Shown one piece after another: positions 1 to 8,384 of a DNA stretch of 64,000 bases (its first letter is position 1; the number at the start of each line of letters is the position of its first letter). The position numbers and the translations under genes are program-made. Under the pieces are notes generated by a model. It saw nothing but the letters and a program-made list of their open reading frames with translations, was not told the origin of the DNA and did no database searches. This DNA comes from Longimonas halophila. GTDB taxonomy: Bacteria; Bacteroidota; Rhodothermia; Rhodothermales; Salinibacteraceae. Where the stretch lies: positions 25,474-89,473 of the forward strand of contig NZ_PDEP01000016.1 of assembly GCF_002554705.1 (NCBI RefSeq). Direction: 5' to 3'.

Positions 1-813
1 CGCCGAAGGATTAAACGCTTCGGTAAAGACACTGGCGAAGGTGGGAATCAGCTGGTCGTAGTTGAGGGCGAGAATGACGAGCGCGCCCAGCACGTAGATG
101 CCGGCCATCACCGGGGCCACGATGCCCGTGACCTTGCCGATACGCGTGATGCCGCCGAGAATCACCAGGGCAATGACCGCCGCCACAATGACGCCCGTAA
201 TCCATGGCTCTATGCCAAACTCGGCGCGCATGGTGTCAGCTACGGTATTGGCCTGCACCGCGTTACCGGTGAGAAACGAGGTCGCGATCAGCATGATTGC
301 AAAGAAGATCGCGGCGGGCTTCCAGCTTTTGCCGAGGCCCTTTTCGATGTAGTACATCGGGCCGCCCGAGACCGAGCCCATCCAGCTTTTAAGGTCCGCG
401 GTTTCCTCGCGCACATCGCGGTAGAACTGGGCGAGCGTCACCTCGCTGTACTTGGTGGCCATGCCCACGAACGCGGTAATCCACATCCAGAAGAGCGCGC
501 CGGGCCCGCCAAAGTGGATGGCCAGCGCCACCCCCGCAATGTTTCCAATACCGACGGTAGCCGAGAGCGCCGTGGTCAGCGCCTGAAAGTGCGGGACATC
601 GCCGGGATCGTCAGGGTTGTCGTATTTCCCGGTCATCACCCAGAAGCCATGCGCCAGCTTTCGGAACTGGATGAAGCCCAGCTGGAACGTCAGGTAGAAC
701 CCGGTCCCCAGCAGCAAGATGACGACCCACGGAATCATCTGGCCGTCGCCAACGGGCACGCCGTACGACCAGACCAGGTCATTCAGAAACTCAATTGTGC
801 GCTGAAACCACAT
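1..813 (-). CDS. Alanine/glycine:cation symporter (AGCS family), 3'-truncated by window edge
   Basis: The minus strand from the ATG at 811-813 is open for 271 codons down to base 1, so the C-terminal half lies outside the window. The translation begins MWFQRTIEFLNDLVW and shows hydrophobic membrane segments, the family block GIGNIAGVA near residues 88-96 and a GGPGALFWMW segment near 102-111 followed by FVGMATKYSEV, which are hallmarks of sodium- or proton-coupled alanine/glycine symporters (AlsT/DagA/AgcS type). Role by family: uptake of small neutral amino acids across the inner membrane driven by the cation gradient. The region upstream of the start is repeat-rich non-coding DNA, so the gene appears monocistronic at its 5' side. 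Substrate cannot be told from sequence. Confidence 0.9.
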   Translation of the reverse strand, partial: MWFQRTIEFLNDLVWSYGVPVGDGQMIPWVVILLLGTGFYLTFQLGFIQFRKLAHGFWVMTGKYDNPDDPGDVPHFQALTTALSATVGIGNIAGVALAIHFGGPGALFWMWITAFVGMATKYSEVTLAQFYRDVREETADLKSWMGSVSGGPMYYIEKGLGKSWKPAAIFFAIMLIATSFLTGNAVQANTVADTMRAEFGIEPWITGVIVAAVIALVILGGITRIGKVTGIVAPVMAGIYVLGALVILALNYDQLIPTFASVFTEAFNPSA

Positions 814-1116
814 AGAGCGAGTAAAGACGGATGGAGGGAACACGCAAAGAAAACGGCGCCCCACATGCACGGAACGCCGACCCATGGCTGCGAGCCCTGT
901 GATGGCCGCAACATCGTGTTAATATAAGGGCAGGAACGGTGGACTGCAACAGGCTTGATACGATGAAGAACGACTTTCATGTCAGTAGGACGGAAAAGCG
1001 GCTTTGGACCTGCGTTTGGAGATGGAAACACCTCGACGCGGTTGGGAGAAACTGCATATCGCGAATCTGCCCCTCTGAAGAGGGGACTATCGCGTTAGCG
1101 ATGGAGGGACGTTTAA

Positions 1117-1150
1117 AGATCTGGCAGGTCTCGGAAGACCTGTCAGATCT
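1117..1150. repeat. R1 palindromic repeat, copy 1
   Basis: Inverted repeat with left arm AGATCTGGCAGGTCT (1117-1131), a 4-nt spacer CGGA and right arm AGACCTGTCAGATCT (1136-1150). The arms pair over 15 positions with one G-T wobble. Three other copies lie at 6920, 40133 and 61811. No T-tract follows on either strand, so it is not a simple terminator. Confidence 0.85.
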
Positions 1151-1210
1151 GCCCAGTCCTGCTACCCGCTTGAAGACCGACGATAGCCCGAGACCGCGAG
1201 CAAAGCGTAT

Positions 1211-1261
1211 GTCTCCGGCTACAGGCTTATTCTCTCCATCACTTAGCATTGAACCGCTACC
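1211..1261 (+). repeat. R2 dispersed repeat, copy 1
   Basis: Contains GTCTCCGGCTAC followed by CCATCACTTAGCATTGAACC and GCTACC. Related copies at 1563-1614, 8074-8124, 24172-24195 (inverted) and 40202-40229. It lies about 60 nt downstream of R1 copy 1, the same order as at 40133-40229. Confidence 0.7.
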
Positions 1262-1453
1262 AACCTGCTTTCCAAGTCATCCCGGCCCCTGAGCCGGGAT
1301 CCAAGTCTCACACCTGAAAATCATTCCCGTGTGATGCAAGCGAGGTCTGACTATGGATTTCTTGGGGGTGCTGGTAATGGAGACGTGAGCGGTGACGGTA
1401 GGTTGGCAAGAGCATGCGGCGTGCGGGGTATTCACATGGAGTGCTACCTTCGT

Positions 1454-1500
1454 ATCTACCCCTCAGTCGCTGCGCGACAGCTCCCCTCTCCAGGGGAGCA
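1454..1500. repeat. Double-hairpin repeat (R10), copy 1
   Basis: Adjacent hairpins GTCGC-TGC-GCGAC (1466-1478) and CTCCCCT-ctcc-AGGGGAG (about 1481-1498). The same two-hairpin layout, with the identical first hairpin, occurs at 24423-24459. This looks like a short dispersed non-coding element. Confidence 0.55.
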
Positions 1501-1562
1501 ATTTGAGACGGCGCGGTTCCACCTGCGCTAAACACGTACCCTCCGTTTACCCGCGCCAGAGA

Positions 1563-1614
1563 CGTCTTCGGCTACCGGCACGGTTCCTCCATCATTTAGC
1601 ATTGAACCGCTACC
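1563..1614 (+). repeat. R2 dispersed repeat, copy 2
   Basis: Reads CGTCTTCGGCTAC then CCATCATTTAGCATTGAACC and GCTACC, differing from copy 1 by a few substitutions and a shorter middle part. Same orientation as copy 1, about 350 nt downstream. Confidence 0.7.
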
Positions 1615-2160
1615 TTTTCCCTTTCGACCCAGGGCAGGATAAAATACCATGATATTGCTATTGGAGCATCCGTCTGTGTGGGCTGCAGTGGGGAGAGTTG
1701 ACCGGGGGCTTGCGTTTATGAGATGCGTTGCATACTCTCTATGTGGAGTGTGTATCGTACACAGTAAAAGCTGCACCCATGTCAATCGAAACAGCGGTGC
1801 ATACGTCGCATAATGCAAGCTGCAAGGCGCGCCGCATTACAGCATGTACAGCGTTGGCACGCGTCTTGAGCATTATACCATGTGCGCATGTGCATCAGGA
1901 CGAGCCGTTTGCATATATGCATGGGCCGGTGCAGGCCTGACTGGACACACGCTCAAGGCGACCCATGTGCTCGCAAATATCAAAAACCCGTTGTGCGCTC
2001 CACAAACAGGCCCCTGGGGCGCTGGCGCTGCGCGGGTTTCACAGCGATGTCGCAGTTTGTTACATGCGACATGCGCTACATTGCAGAGGACATCTTCTCG
2101 TTTTCATTATGACCGATCGTGCCCTTTGCGGTAGATCCTGATTACATTCTTCCCGACCAC

Positions 2161-2568
2161 ATGAAATGTTTTTACCGATACGCAGCTGCGATGCTTGGTC
2201 TTATGCTCGTTGCCAGCAGCGGAGCCCTCGCGCCCTCAGCCGTTGCTCAGTCGTCATGGGACACAGCGCCCGCTGACAACCGCGACGACCGCACGCAGTA
2301 CGAAGCCCCTCGCACCCCCGACCCCGCCGGCACCGGCCTGCCCGACTGGGCAGACTCGGGCGCATCGTCCAATGAGTTTGGAACAGGGTCGAACGGGCCG
2401 GTGGCTGATGGGCCGCAAACGAATGATGAACCGCCGCCCCCGCCGCCGCCACGAGTACCCGTTGACGGAGGGCTTAGCCTGCTTGTTCTTGCAGGGGCGG
2501 GGTACGCAGCCAATAGACTACGCCGCCGAGATGGTGAGAAGCCGCATGGTGACAAAGAGATGCCGTAA
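2161..2568 (+). CDS. Small exported protein with PID-CTERM-like C-terminal anchor
   Basis: 135 residues from ATG 2161; an in-frame ATG at 2119 would put 14 extra residues in front of the signal peptide, so the later start is preferred. Residues 1-30 form a signal peptide ending in SAVAQ. The middle is low-complexity and acidic (about 31-90), then a run of seven prolines (91-97), PVDGG (100-104), a short hydrophobic segment (105-118) and a basic tail RLRRR. This proline/PxDGG/hydrophobic/basic order resembles the PID-CTERM sorting signal described for Bacteroidota. Function of the mature part is unknown; it may be a surface anchor substrate. It directly precedes a large secreted protein gene (166 bp gap), but co-transcription is not demonstrated. 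Confidence 0.7.
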   Translation: MKCFYRYAAAMLGLMLVASSGALAPSAVAQSSWDTAPADNRDDRTQYEAPRTPDPAGTGLPDWADSGASSNEFGTGSNGPVADGPQTNDEPPPPPPPRVPVDGGLSLLVLAGAGYAANRLRRRDGEKPHGDKEMP

Positions 2569-2733
2569 AAATGAGTTTGAAAGCATCTTAGTAACAACGA
2601 TAGGGCAGCACGTTGGATTTTTAGAAGTCCGCCTTTAGAGGCCCGATGCTATTGGTTCGATAGAGCAGTCAAGTACGCCGACGTGCTGCTGCTCTGAGCA
2701 CTGTTTCTTTTCCAGAAAACCCTCTGCCTACCC

Positions 2734-5700
2734 ATGAAATATACAGATACGAATTCATCGGCCGCTTCGTCTACTTCTTTCGCGCTATTCCTTGCAATAG
2801 CTGCTTCTTTTCTTCTGGCCTTCGTGCCTGGGGAGGCTACTGGTCAAACTACGTGCTATGCCGTCAGCGGTGGGAACTGGGATGATCCTGATAACTGGTC
2901 TTCTGTGTCGGGTGGGGATCCTGCTACTGATCCGTGCAATGACCCAGTCGGATACCCCGACAGCGATAGCTATGCTGCTGACATTGAGAGTGGGGCAATA
3001 GTACAAAATATTCCCACGCTGGAAGTCGCGGATGTTACAGTGCGCTCTTCTTCGAATGGGTTGGTGCTTAGTGAAGACTTTACTGTCACAGGAAATGTGA
3101 TAGTTGAAAGCAACACTGTTTTGAACACCTATGTCGTAGATGGTACTCAAGCGGTAATCGCGAGTGGCTCCTTGGTTGTCAATGGGAGCATGGACAACTC
3201 AGGTACTTTTCGGGTAGATCGAGAAAGTGGTGGGAATGGCTCGGCAGAGATTAGAGGGGACGATCCACTCGCTGATGGAGTAACGAAGGGTTTGACCAGT
3301 AGTGGTACGATTGAAGTAGATCAGAACAATGGTAGTACGACAGCTCCGCTCACTGTGGGAAGATCAAGCATACCTTTGGGAAGAAACCTCCAGCTTACAG
3401 ATGGTACCCTCGCTGCCGGAGATAACTCGTCGATCACCGTTTTATTCGGTGGCTTAGACATTGGTGCTGACGGGACTAATAGTGCTTCCTTTGATCTCAA
3501 CGATGGAAATGCAGATATCAACTTTGCTACCTCCATCGCTTCGGGAAGTCAGTTAAGCATCGGGGCAGGGGCTGAGTTTAGTGTTGGGGGTAACTTTGAC
3601 AACTCTGGGACCCTCACTGCTGCTGCGGGTTCTCACATTTTCTTTACTGGGTCATCAGGGTCATCGCAATCTCTTTCGGGCAATTTCCGTCAGAGCAACG
3701 GGTTTTGGGATGTGACTATCGAGAGCGGAGCAAATGTAGATCCCTCTGACAATATGACGATTACCAATAATCAGGAAGTTCAGGTCAGTGGGACTTTAAA
3801 TGTAAGCGGAACATATGGAGAGAGTGGGGGCAATGAGGGAGCTGACCTCACGTTCGATGGGTCGCTTTTCTCAATCAATGAGAACGCAGACTTTTTCTCT
3901 TCAATAGTCAGATTCAATAACTCTGGTACTACGACAGTTGAGGGGGTCGTATTCTCCGATGTCGTCGTAACTAATGACACAGATGTCGAACTGCAAAATG
4001 CTTTCGAGATCAACGGTAAGCTCACAATTGTAAGCGACGGGGCACGGGTTCTCTTAGCAGCAGGACGACTGACACTCAATGGGGATGCCGATATAAGTGG
4101 ACCACTCCTTCCGCAGGGTGGAGGAATTACATTTGAAGGAGGCCAGCTACAAGAAATTGCTGGCTCTACAACACAAGAGCTCACTTTCGGGTCGATGGTT
4201 GTACGTGGAAGCAATACAGTTGTACAAATTGATAATACCGACCCGCGCCTTCTCACAGATGATCTCACCATTGATCAAGGCGGCGAGTTGAGTCTTGGAC
4301 GTCCTCTTGAGATAGGAGGCAACTTTAGCAATGATGGGGGCCAGTTCAGCTTCAATCCAGGCATAGCTTCTGGCAACCGATCAATTTCATTCATTGGGAA
4401 TGGGCAGCAGACGATTGACTCGGAAACTAATTTTGAGTTTTTCAACCTAACAATCAACTCTAACCGAGATCAAGGGTCGCCTGGGGCTGATGTCTCTGTT
4501 AATAGCGGCCCGATTGAAGTAACGGGCACACTGAGCCTAGACAATGGGCGTTTGGCTGGTGGGGGCGTTCTTACACTTGCACCAGGGGCGTCCATCGTGT
4601 ATGGAAGTGGTACGATCACCGATGAGTTGCTCGCGGATCGCACCCTAAACCAGGGCCCTGAATGGTATATGCTGGCCAATCCAATGGGCAACACATACGA
4701 CCAATTCTTGCGTCAGGCCAGTGATGGTGGTGTTGAAAAGTCACGGCTGTGGATTCAAGGTCCAGATAACTCTGAAGATAATCGTCGAGCGTTAAGCAAC
4801 CTGCTTGTTTATGACGAGTCATCACGTGCCTCTAACGGAACGGATGGGAGTGCATGGCAATCCGTCGAAGACGTAGATAACAACGCCAGTTATGGCACCG
4901 GATTCATTGTGTACGCTTATGATGAGGATCGGGACAATACAGGCTTCCCCAAAACAGTTGAGGGACGTGGGCTGCCAAACTTTAGCACCAGCTTCAGTTT
5001 CCCACTCAGCTATACAGATGGTATAAGTGCGGATGACGAGGGCTGGAACGTGGTGGGAAATCCCTATGCTGCATTCCTTGACTGGGATAACTTGAGTAAA
5101 AGCAGCCTCAACAATACGGTTTACGTGTGGGATCCGCAAAATGAGCAATACCAAACGTACAACGGTACAGATGGCACGGGCGGATTCGAAGGAATAATTG
5201 CCCCTTTCCAAGGGTTCAAGGTTCAGGCTGAAGCAAGCGATGCTTCGTTAGAAGTAACGGATATCACGACAGCGCAGGTTACAAGCGAAAGCGACCCGTT
5301 CTTTGCGTCGGAGGGACCTGCTACCTCACGATTTGCCCGCCTGAATATTAGTTTGGGTGAGACGACCGACATGGCCCACATGACGTATAATGAGGAAGGG
5401 AGCACGGGGCGTGATAGCTACGATGCATACCGCCTCACCCCGCTGAGTTCGCCATCGGGAGGACACGTAAATTTCTACACGCTGCGTGAGGACGGTACTG
5501 CGCTTGACATCAACAACCTGCCGTTTAGTCCAGAAGAGGAAATGACGATCCCCTTGGTTGCTGAAGCCGCAGGGTGCGAAGGCAGTACCCCATTCGAAGG
5601 CGAAGCAACAATGTCGCTGGGAGAAACCGAAAACATTCCTGAGACGTGGGGACTGTTTGTGACTGATACAGCGACGGGTGAGACGCATGACTTGCGTGCT

Positions 5701-6429
5701 GACGATCCGTACACGTTCACGCTATCGTCCAGTACGGATTGCAGCGAAACATCGGCAAATATGCGTGCCGAGCAGGCAGCTGACCCGAACATGGGTGAGA
5801 TTGTCACGCACAACAACGAAGCCAGCACCCGCTTCACCCTCACCCTCGACCCCGATGCCGGGCCGCTGCCGGTGGAGCTGAACAACTTCCAGGGTCAGGC
5901 CAGTGAGCAGAGCGCAATTATTGAGTGGAGCACTGCCAGCGAAACCAACAACGCGGGTTTCGATGTGGAGCACAAAGCGCCCAACGCCGACAGCTTCACG
6001 CAGGTGTCGTTCGTTGAAGGCGCCGGCACCACCGATTCGCCGCAGTCGTACAGCTTCCAGATGGACGAGCTGGACGCGGGCACGCACACGTTCCGCCTCC
6101 GCCAGTCCGACCTGGACGGCACCACCACGCTCTCCGATCCCATCGACGTGGAGATTGGGCTGAGCAGTGCCTATGAGCTTGCCACCTATCCGAACCCGGT
6201 GCGCGATCAGGCCACCGTGCAGTTCGCGGTGCAAGAGTCGCAGCCGGTCACCATCGAGGTGTACAACACGCTGGGGCAGCGCGTGCGCACGCTCTTCCAA
6301 GAGTCCGTACCCGCCGATGACACCCGCGAGATCACCCTCGACGTGAACAACCTGTCGAGCGGCCTCTACATCGTGCGGATGCGCGGCGAGAGCTTCAGCA
6401 CCACACAGAAGATTACGGTGGTGCGGTAA
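2734..6429 (+). CDS. Large secreted protein with C-terminal (type IX-like) sorting domain
   Basis: 1231 residues. A signal peptide covers roughly residues 1-37 (hydrophobic core, GEATGQ). The passenger (about 40-640) is rich in Gly, Ser, Asn and Asp with repeated VxxGxLxxxG-type strands such as GNFDNSGTL and GGNWDDPDNWS, typical of a parallel beta-helix. A middle region (about 640-860) carries WNVVGNPYAAFLDWDN-type motifs seen in Bacteroidota surface proteins. From LPVELNNF (about residue 1046) comes a fibronectin-like module with SETNNAGFDV, then the sorting domain with TYPNPVRD, LGQRVRTL, LSSGLYIV and terminal TQKITVVR. By family it is exported by a type IX-like route and anchored or released at the surface. 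Base composition changes near 5800: the passenger is AT-richer than the sorting module and than neighbouring genes. Substrate or ligand unknown. Confidence 0.85.
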   Translation: MKYTDTNSSAASSTSFALFLAIAASFLLAFVPGEATGQTTCYAVSGGNWDDPDNWSSVSGGDPATDPCNDPVGYPDSDSYAADIESGAIVQNIPTLEVADVTVRSSSNGLVLSEDFTVTGNVIVESNTVLNTYVVDGTQAVIASGSLVVNGSMDNSGTFRVDRESGGNGSAEIRGDDPLADGVTKGLTSSGTIEVDQNNGSTTAPLTVGRSSIPLGRNLQLTDGTLAAGDNSSITVLFGGLDIGADGTNSASFDLNDGNADINFATSIASGSQLSIGAGAEFSVGGNFDNSGTLTAAAGSHIFFTGSSGSSQSLSGNFRQSNGFWDVTIESGANVDPSDNMTITNNQEVQVSGTLNVSGTYGESGGNEGADLTFDGSLFSINENADFFSSIVRFNNSGTTTVEGVVFSDVVVTNDTDVELQNAFEINGKLTIVSDGARVLLAAGRLTLNGDADISGPLLPQGGGITFEGGQLQEIAGSTTQELTFGSMVVRGSNTVVQIDNTDPRLLTDDLTIDQGGELSLGRPLEIGGNFSNDGGQFSFNPGIASGNRSISFIGNGQQTIDSETNFEFFNLTINSNRDQGSPGADVSVNSGPIEVTGTLSLDNGRLAGGGVLTLAPGASIVYGSGTITDELLADRTLNQGPEWYMLANPMGNTYDQFLRQASDGGVEKSRLWIQGPDNSEDNRRALSNLLVYDESSRASNGTDGSAWQSVEDVDNNASYGTGFIVYAYDEDRDNTGFPKTVEGRGLPNFSTSFSFPLSYTDGISADDEGWNVVGNPYAAFLDWDNLSKSSLNNTVYVWDPQNEQYQTYNGTDGTGGFEGIIAPFQGFKVQAEASDASLEVTDITTAQVTSESDPFFASEGPATSRFARLNISLGETTDMAHMTYNEEGSTGRDSYDAYRLTPLSSPSGGHVNFYTLREDGTALDINNLPFSPEEEMTIPLVAEAAGCEGSTPFEGEATMSLGETENIPETWGLFVTDTATGETHDLRADDPYTFTLSSSTDCSETSANMRAEQAADPNMGEIVTHNNEASTRFTLTLDPDAGPLPVELNNFQGQASEQSAIIEWSTASETNNAGFDVEHKAPNADSFTQVSFVEGAGTTDSPQSYSFQMDELDAGTHTFRLRQSDLDGTTTLSDPIDVEIGLSSAYELATYPNPVRDQATVQFAVQESQPVTIEVYNTLGQRVRTLFQESVPADDTREITLDVNNLSSGLYIVRMRGESFSTTQKITVVR

Positions 6430-6458
6430 GTACACAGCATGAACATCGCTATCCCAAC

Positions 6459-6493
6459 CCGCCGGTGAGGTGTCCCCTCATCGGCGGTTTTTT
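6459..6493 (+). terminator. Rho-independent terminator of the large secreted protein gene
   Basis: Stem CCGCCGGTGAGG (6459-6470) pairs with CCTCATCGGCGG (6476-6487) through 12 positions with one G-T wobble, loop TGTCC, followed by TTTTTT. It begins 30 nt after the stop codon at 6429. Confidence 0.9.
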
Positions 6494-6563
6494 GTTGGGG
6501 GTGAGGTGTGCTGCTCGTTCTCCCAGACATATTCGGGGGCATGTGTGGTGTATCCAGGCAACC

Positions 6564-6591
6564 GTAGGGACACGGCGCGCCGTGTCCCTAC
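6564..6591. repeat. R3 perfect palindrome, copy 1
   Basis: 28-nt perfect palindrome GTAGGGACACGGCG/CGCCGTGTCCCTAC. A near-identical palindrome is at 51081-51108 and a degenerate one at 16471-16492. Similar palindromes are common intergenic elements in several phyla; no T-tract, so not a plain terminator. Confidence 0.8.
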
Positions 6592-6645
6592 CTACTGTCG
6601 TGTCACAGGTCAATGTTTGGGTTGCAGCATACCCCGTTTACATGG

Positions 6646-6776
6646 TGTCATCTTGAGCGGAGCGGCTCCGCCAAGGAGACGCGGAGTCGAAAGATCTCCC
6701 CCAAGGTTGGCAGGGCCTCTGTCCCGCCGTATCTGCTAAATACCAGGGAGATGGTTCGACTGCGCTCACCATGACA
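6646..6776. repeat. R7 MITE-like element, copy 1
   Basis: About 131 bp bounded by TGTCATCTTGAGCG on the left and CGCTCACCATGACA on the right, which are imperfect inverted repeats of each other (12 of 14). Related in ends and in the internal GACTGCGCTC and AAGATCTC words to 22851-22953. No coding capacity. Confidence 0.65.
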
Positions 6777-6919
6777 GGCTTCGTGAGGGGAGGATGCCAA
6801 GGCAACCATCAAAATGAGGGGTGACACAGCACTACGTACGGTGTACCTGCTAACCAGCGTATCGTATGGAGCGTGGTTGAATGGGACATGCTGGGATGTA
6901 TTGTGGAGGGGAGTAGCAA

Positions 6920-6953
6920 AGATCTGACAGGTCTCCGAAGACCTGTCAGATCT
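6920..6953. repeat. R1 palindromic repeat, copy 2
   Basis: AGATCTGACAGGTCT (6920-6934), spacer CCGA, AGACCTGTCAGATCT (6939-6953): a perfect 15-bp inverted repeat with a 4-nt spacer. An R6 repeat starts seven bases downstream. Confidence 0.9.
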
Positions 6954-6959
6954 GTTTGA

Positions 6960-7011
6960 GAGCCTGTTTGGGTTTTGGTTTGACGGCGAGAGCGAGTGCC
7001 GGTGAGGCGAA
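6960..7011 (+). repeat. R6 dispersed repeat, copy 1
   Basis: Starts GAGCCTGTTTGGGTT and continues TTTGACGGCGAGAGCGAGTG; the same words (GAGCCTGTTTGGGTT, TTGACGGCGAAAGCGAG) recur at 32077-32131. Non-coding. Confidence 0.65.
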
Positions 7012-7065
7012 AATGTCCCGCGTACCGTGCTGCTGAGGACCTCATTAGGTATAAGTAATGTATGT

Positions 7066-7075
7066 GATGTACATC
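7066..7075. promoter_or_regulatory. Candidate operator palindrome of the toxin-antitoxin pair
   Basis: Perfect 10-bp palindrome GATGTACATC, ending about 30-40 bp upstream of the likely antitoxin start. Toxin-antitoxin operons are usually autoregulated through such sites. This is a position-based inference only. Confidence 0.3.
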
Positions 7076-7114
7076 TACGTTCCAAAACAAGCACAACATG
7101 CTGCCATGGCTGCG

Positions 7115-7414
7115 ATGATTCGCAAACAGCTTTACCTCACCGATGCTCAAAATAAAGTGCTTAAGCAGCGTGCTCGAGAATTAGGCATATCGGAGGCTGA
7201 GCTTGCACGTCAGGCACTCGACCAGATGCTCCAGCCGTCTGAACAGGGCACAGCGCCTCACGCAGAAACCGAGTCTGCACGTCAAGAGGCGCTGAGCGAG
7301 CTGCTGCGTCATACGCGTCGTCTGGCTGAGGGGCGCAGATTGCCTGCAGCTTTTAAGACAGCATATCAGACGCGAGGGCGAGATGTGCTCTACGAGTCTC
7401 GCTTAGACCGGTAG
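7115..7414 (+). CDS. Putative antitoxin (ribbon-helix-helix type) paired with PIN toxin
   Basis: 99 residues starting MIRKQLYLTDAQNKVLKQRA; earlier in-frame ATGs at 7106 and 7058 are possible, but this start gives the usual compact N-terminus. The first 45 residues (beta strand RKQLYL, then helices LKQRARELGISEAELARQAL) look like the ribbon-helix-helix DNA-binding fold of antitoxins. The C-terminal half is charged and probably wraps the toxin. It ends 62 bp before a PIN-domain gene on the same strand, the normal antitoxin-then-toxin order. Role by family: binds and inhibits the toxin and represses the operon. Confidence 0.75.
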   Translation: MIRKQLYLTDAQNKVLKQRARELGISEAELARQALDQMLQPSEQGTAPHAETESARQEALSELLRHTRRLAEGRRLPAAFKTAYQTRGRDVLYESRLDR

Positions 7415-7476
7415 GGGCAACGCATTGGGTACGGATATTAAGTTGCTCCGCACCCTGACACACCACAAAGGGCTGT

Positions 7477-7920
7477 ATGCGCTATGTAATCGACACCAAC
7501 ATATTGGTCTACTGCTTTGATGAAAGCGAGACCAGCAAGCAATCGCGTGCGCTTCGCATTGTTGAGCAGGTCGGGCGGGCGGAAAGCGGGGCACTTCCTG
7601 CGCAGGTGCTGGCGGAGTTCGCCAATGTTGCGCTTTATCGTCTTGAGCCTACACTCGCTGCTACAGAGGTGTACGAACAGGTAGACCGGTACAAGCAGGT
7701 GTTTACCGTTTTTCCACTCACCCCTGCAGTCGTCTTAGAGACTGTGCGTGGGGTTCAAGACCATAGCTTTTCGTACGTTGATGCGCAGATTTGGGCGGTG
7801 GCCAAGCTTGCACAGTGTCCGATCATCTTGAGCGAAGATTTTGCGACAGGGGCTACGGTCGAAGGCGTTTCGTTTCTCAATCCGCTGGATCCTGACATAG
7901 ATCTCAGCGCGTTGAGATAG
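7477..7920 (+). CDS. PIN-domain ribonuclease toxin (VapC-like)
   Basis: 147 residues, normal length for a VapC-type toxin. The acidic metal-binding residues are in place: D6 in MRYVIDTNILVY, E47 in LAEFANV, D102 in SYVDAQIWA and E120/D121 in LSEDFA. By family it is a magnesium-dependent endoribonuclease that cleaves RNA when free of the antitoxin encoded just upstream. The gene is followed by repeat-rich non-coding DNA. The reading frame is intact, so it is probably functional. The RNA target is not predictable. Confidence 0.88.
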   Translation: MRYVIDTNILVYCFDESETSKQSRALRIVEQVGRAESGALPAQVLAEFANVALYRLEPTLAATEVYEQVDRYKQVFTVFPLTPAVVLETVRGVQDHSFSYVDAQIWAVAKLAQCPIILSEDFATGATVEGVSFLNPLDPDIDLSALR

Positions 7921-7998
7921 CCGTTCAGAAGAAGATCAACGGGCAGTGGATAGATGTCAAGTGATCGCTCTTCTGATAAAAATCTGTCCTGAGGCGAA

Positions 7999-8029
7999 CG
8001 GTACCGAAAGCATTCGGCACAAGTTACCC
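7999..8029 (+). repeat. R8 dispersed repeat, copy 1
   Basis: CGGTACCGAAAGCATTCGGC followed by ACAAGTTACCC; the same stretch with one substitution is at 16601-16631. It contains CCGAAAGCATTCGG, a 5-bp stem hairpin. Confidence 0.75.
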
Positions 8030-8073
8030 CGTTCGCCCCCCACCAGAGACGTCCGCGCCGGGGGGCGCTTCCC

Positions 8074-8124
8074 GTCTCCGGATACTGGTACATTTGGTCC
8101 ATCACTTAGCGTTGAATTGCTACC
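8074..8124 (+). repeat. R2 dispersed repeat, copy 3
   Basis: GTCTCCGGATACTGG then CCATCACTTAGCGTTGAATT and GCTACC. Same length and layout as copy 1 (51 nt), with scattered substitutions. Confidence 0.7.
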
Positions 8125-8147
8125 AAAAATAAGAAATCAAAACAGGT
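8123..8147 (+). repeat. R5 repeat piece, copy 1
   Basis: CCAAAAATAAGAAATCAAAA then CAGGT, almost identical to 32348-32371 and, inverted and shorter, to 61880-61895. Here it is joined directly to an R2 copy, showing that these elements recombine as blocks. Confidence 0.6.
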
Positions 8148-8384
8148 TCTTACACCCACCGCGTGTGATGCGCGACGAGATAACGACGAACTGCCGCGCG
8201 GGCTTGCGTGTAGGGCGCGCTTCGCTGCAGCTTACGGAGCGCGGTAGGGATGGCGTCCCGAAGCGGGCTCTTCTGCTTCCCTCTAACAACGCATGGTGCG
8301 AAGCCGGTGCAAATGGGGATCGCCCCGTGGCAGGTGTCGTACAGTGCGATCCGTAGCTTTTATGCATGAACCTACGCCAGACGC

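Larger units (their letters stand above)
814..2160. other. Repeat-rich non-coding region
   Basis: About 1.35 kb between two real genes with no convincing coding sequence; short open frames here have no recognisable family. It holds one copy of the R1 hairpin (1117-1150), two copies of the R2 core (1211-1261 and 1563-1614), a double hairpin (1454-1500), and an inverted repeat ATGTCGCA/TGCGACAT (2047-2072). The stretch 1660-2020 is unusually rich in GCAT and TGCA words, including a GCATATATGC palindrome near 1910-1920. It may contain the promoter of the gene starting at 2161. Confidence 0.6.
7921..8384. other. Non-coding region made of dispersed repeats
   Basis: 464 bp holding pieces of at least four repeat families in a row: the R9 word around 7950-8000 (TCTGATAAAAATCTGTCCTG then GCGAAC), R8 at 7999-8029, an R2 copy at 8074-8124 and an R5 piece at 8123-8147. 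No gene is visible. The asparaginase promoter may lie in 8150-8384 but was not identified. Confidence 0.55.

Noticed and set aside
939..1292. 117-codon frame in the left non-coding region
   Set aside because: It runs through an R1 hairpin and an R2 repeat, has no family features, and repeat DNA of the same kind elsewhere is non-coding.
5722..6435. 237-codon minus-strand frame at the end of the first secreted protein
   Set aside because: It lies exactly over the GC-rich sorting module, where antisense frames stay open by composition; no family match visible.
6740..6776. GGTTCGACT word considered as a tRNA T-arm
   Set aside because: No acceptor, D or anticodon arms fit around it; it belongs to the R7 element. 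No tRNA was found elsewhere either.
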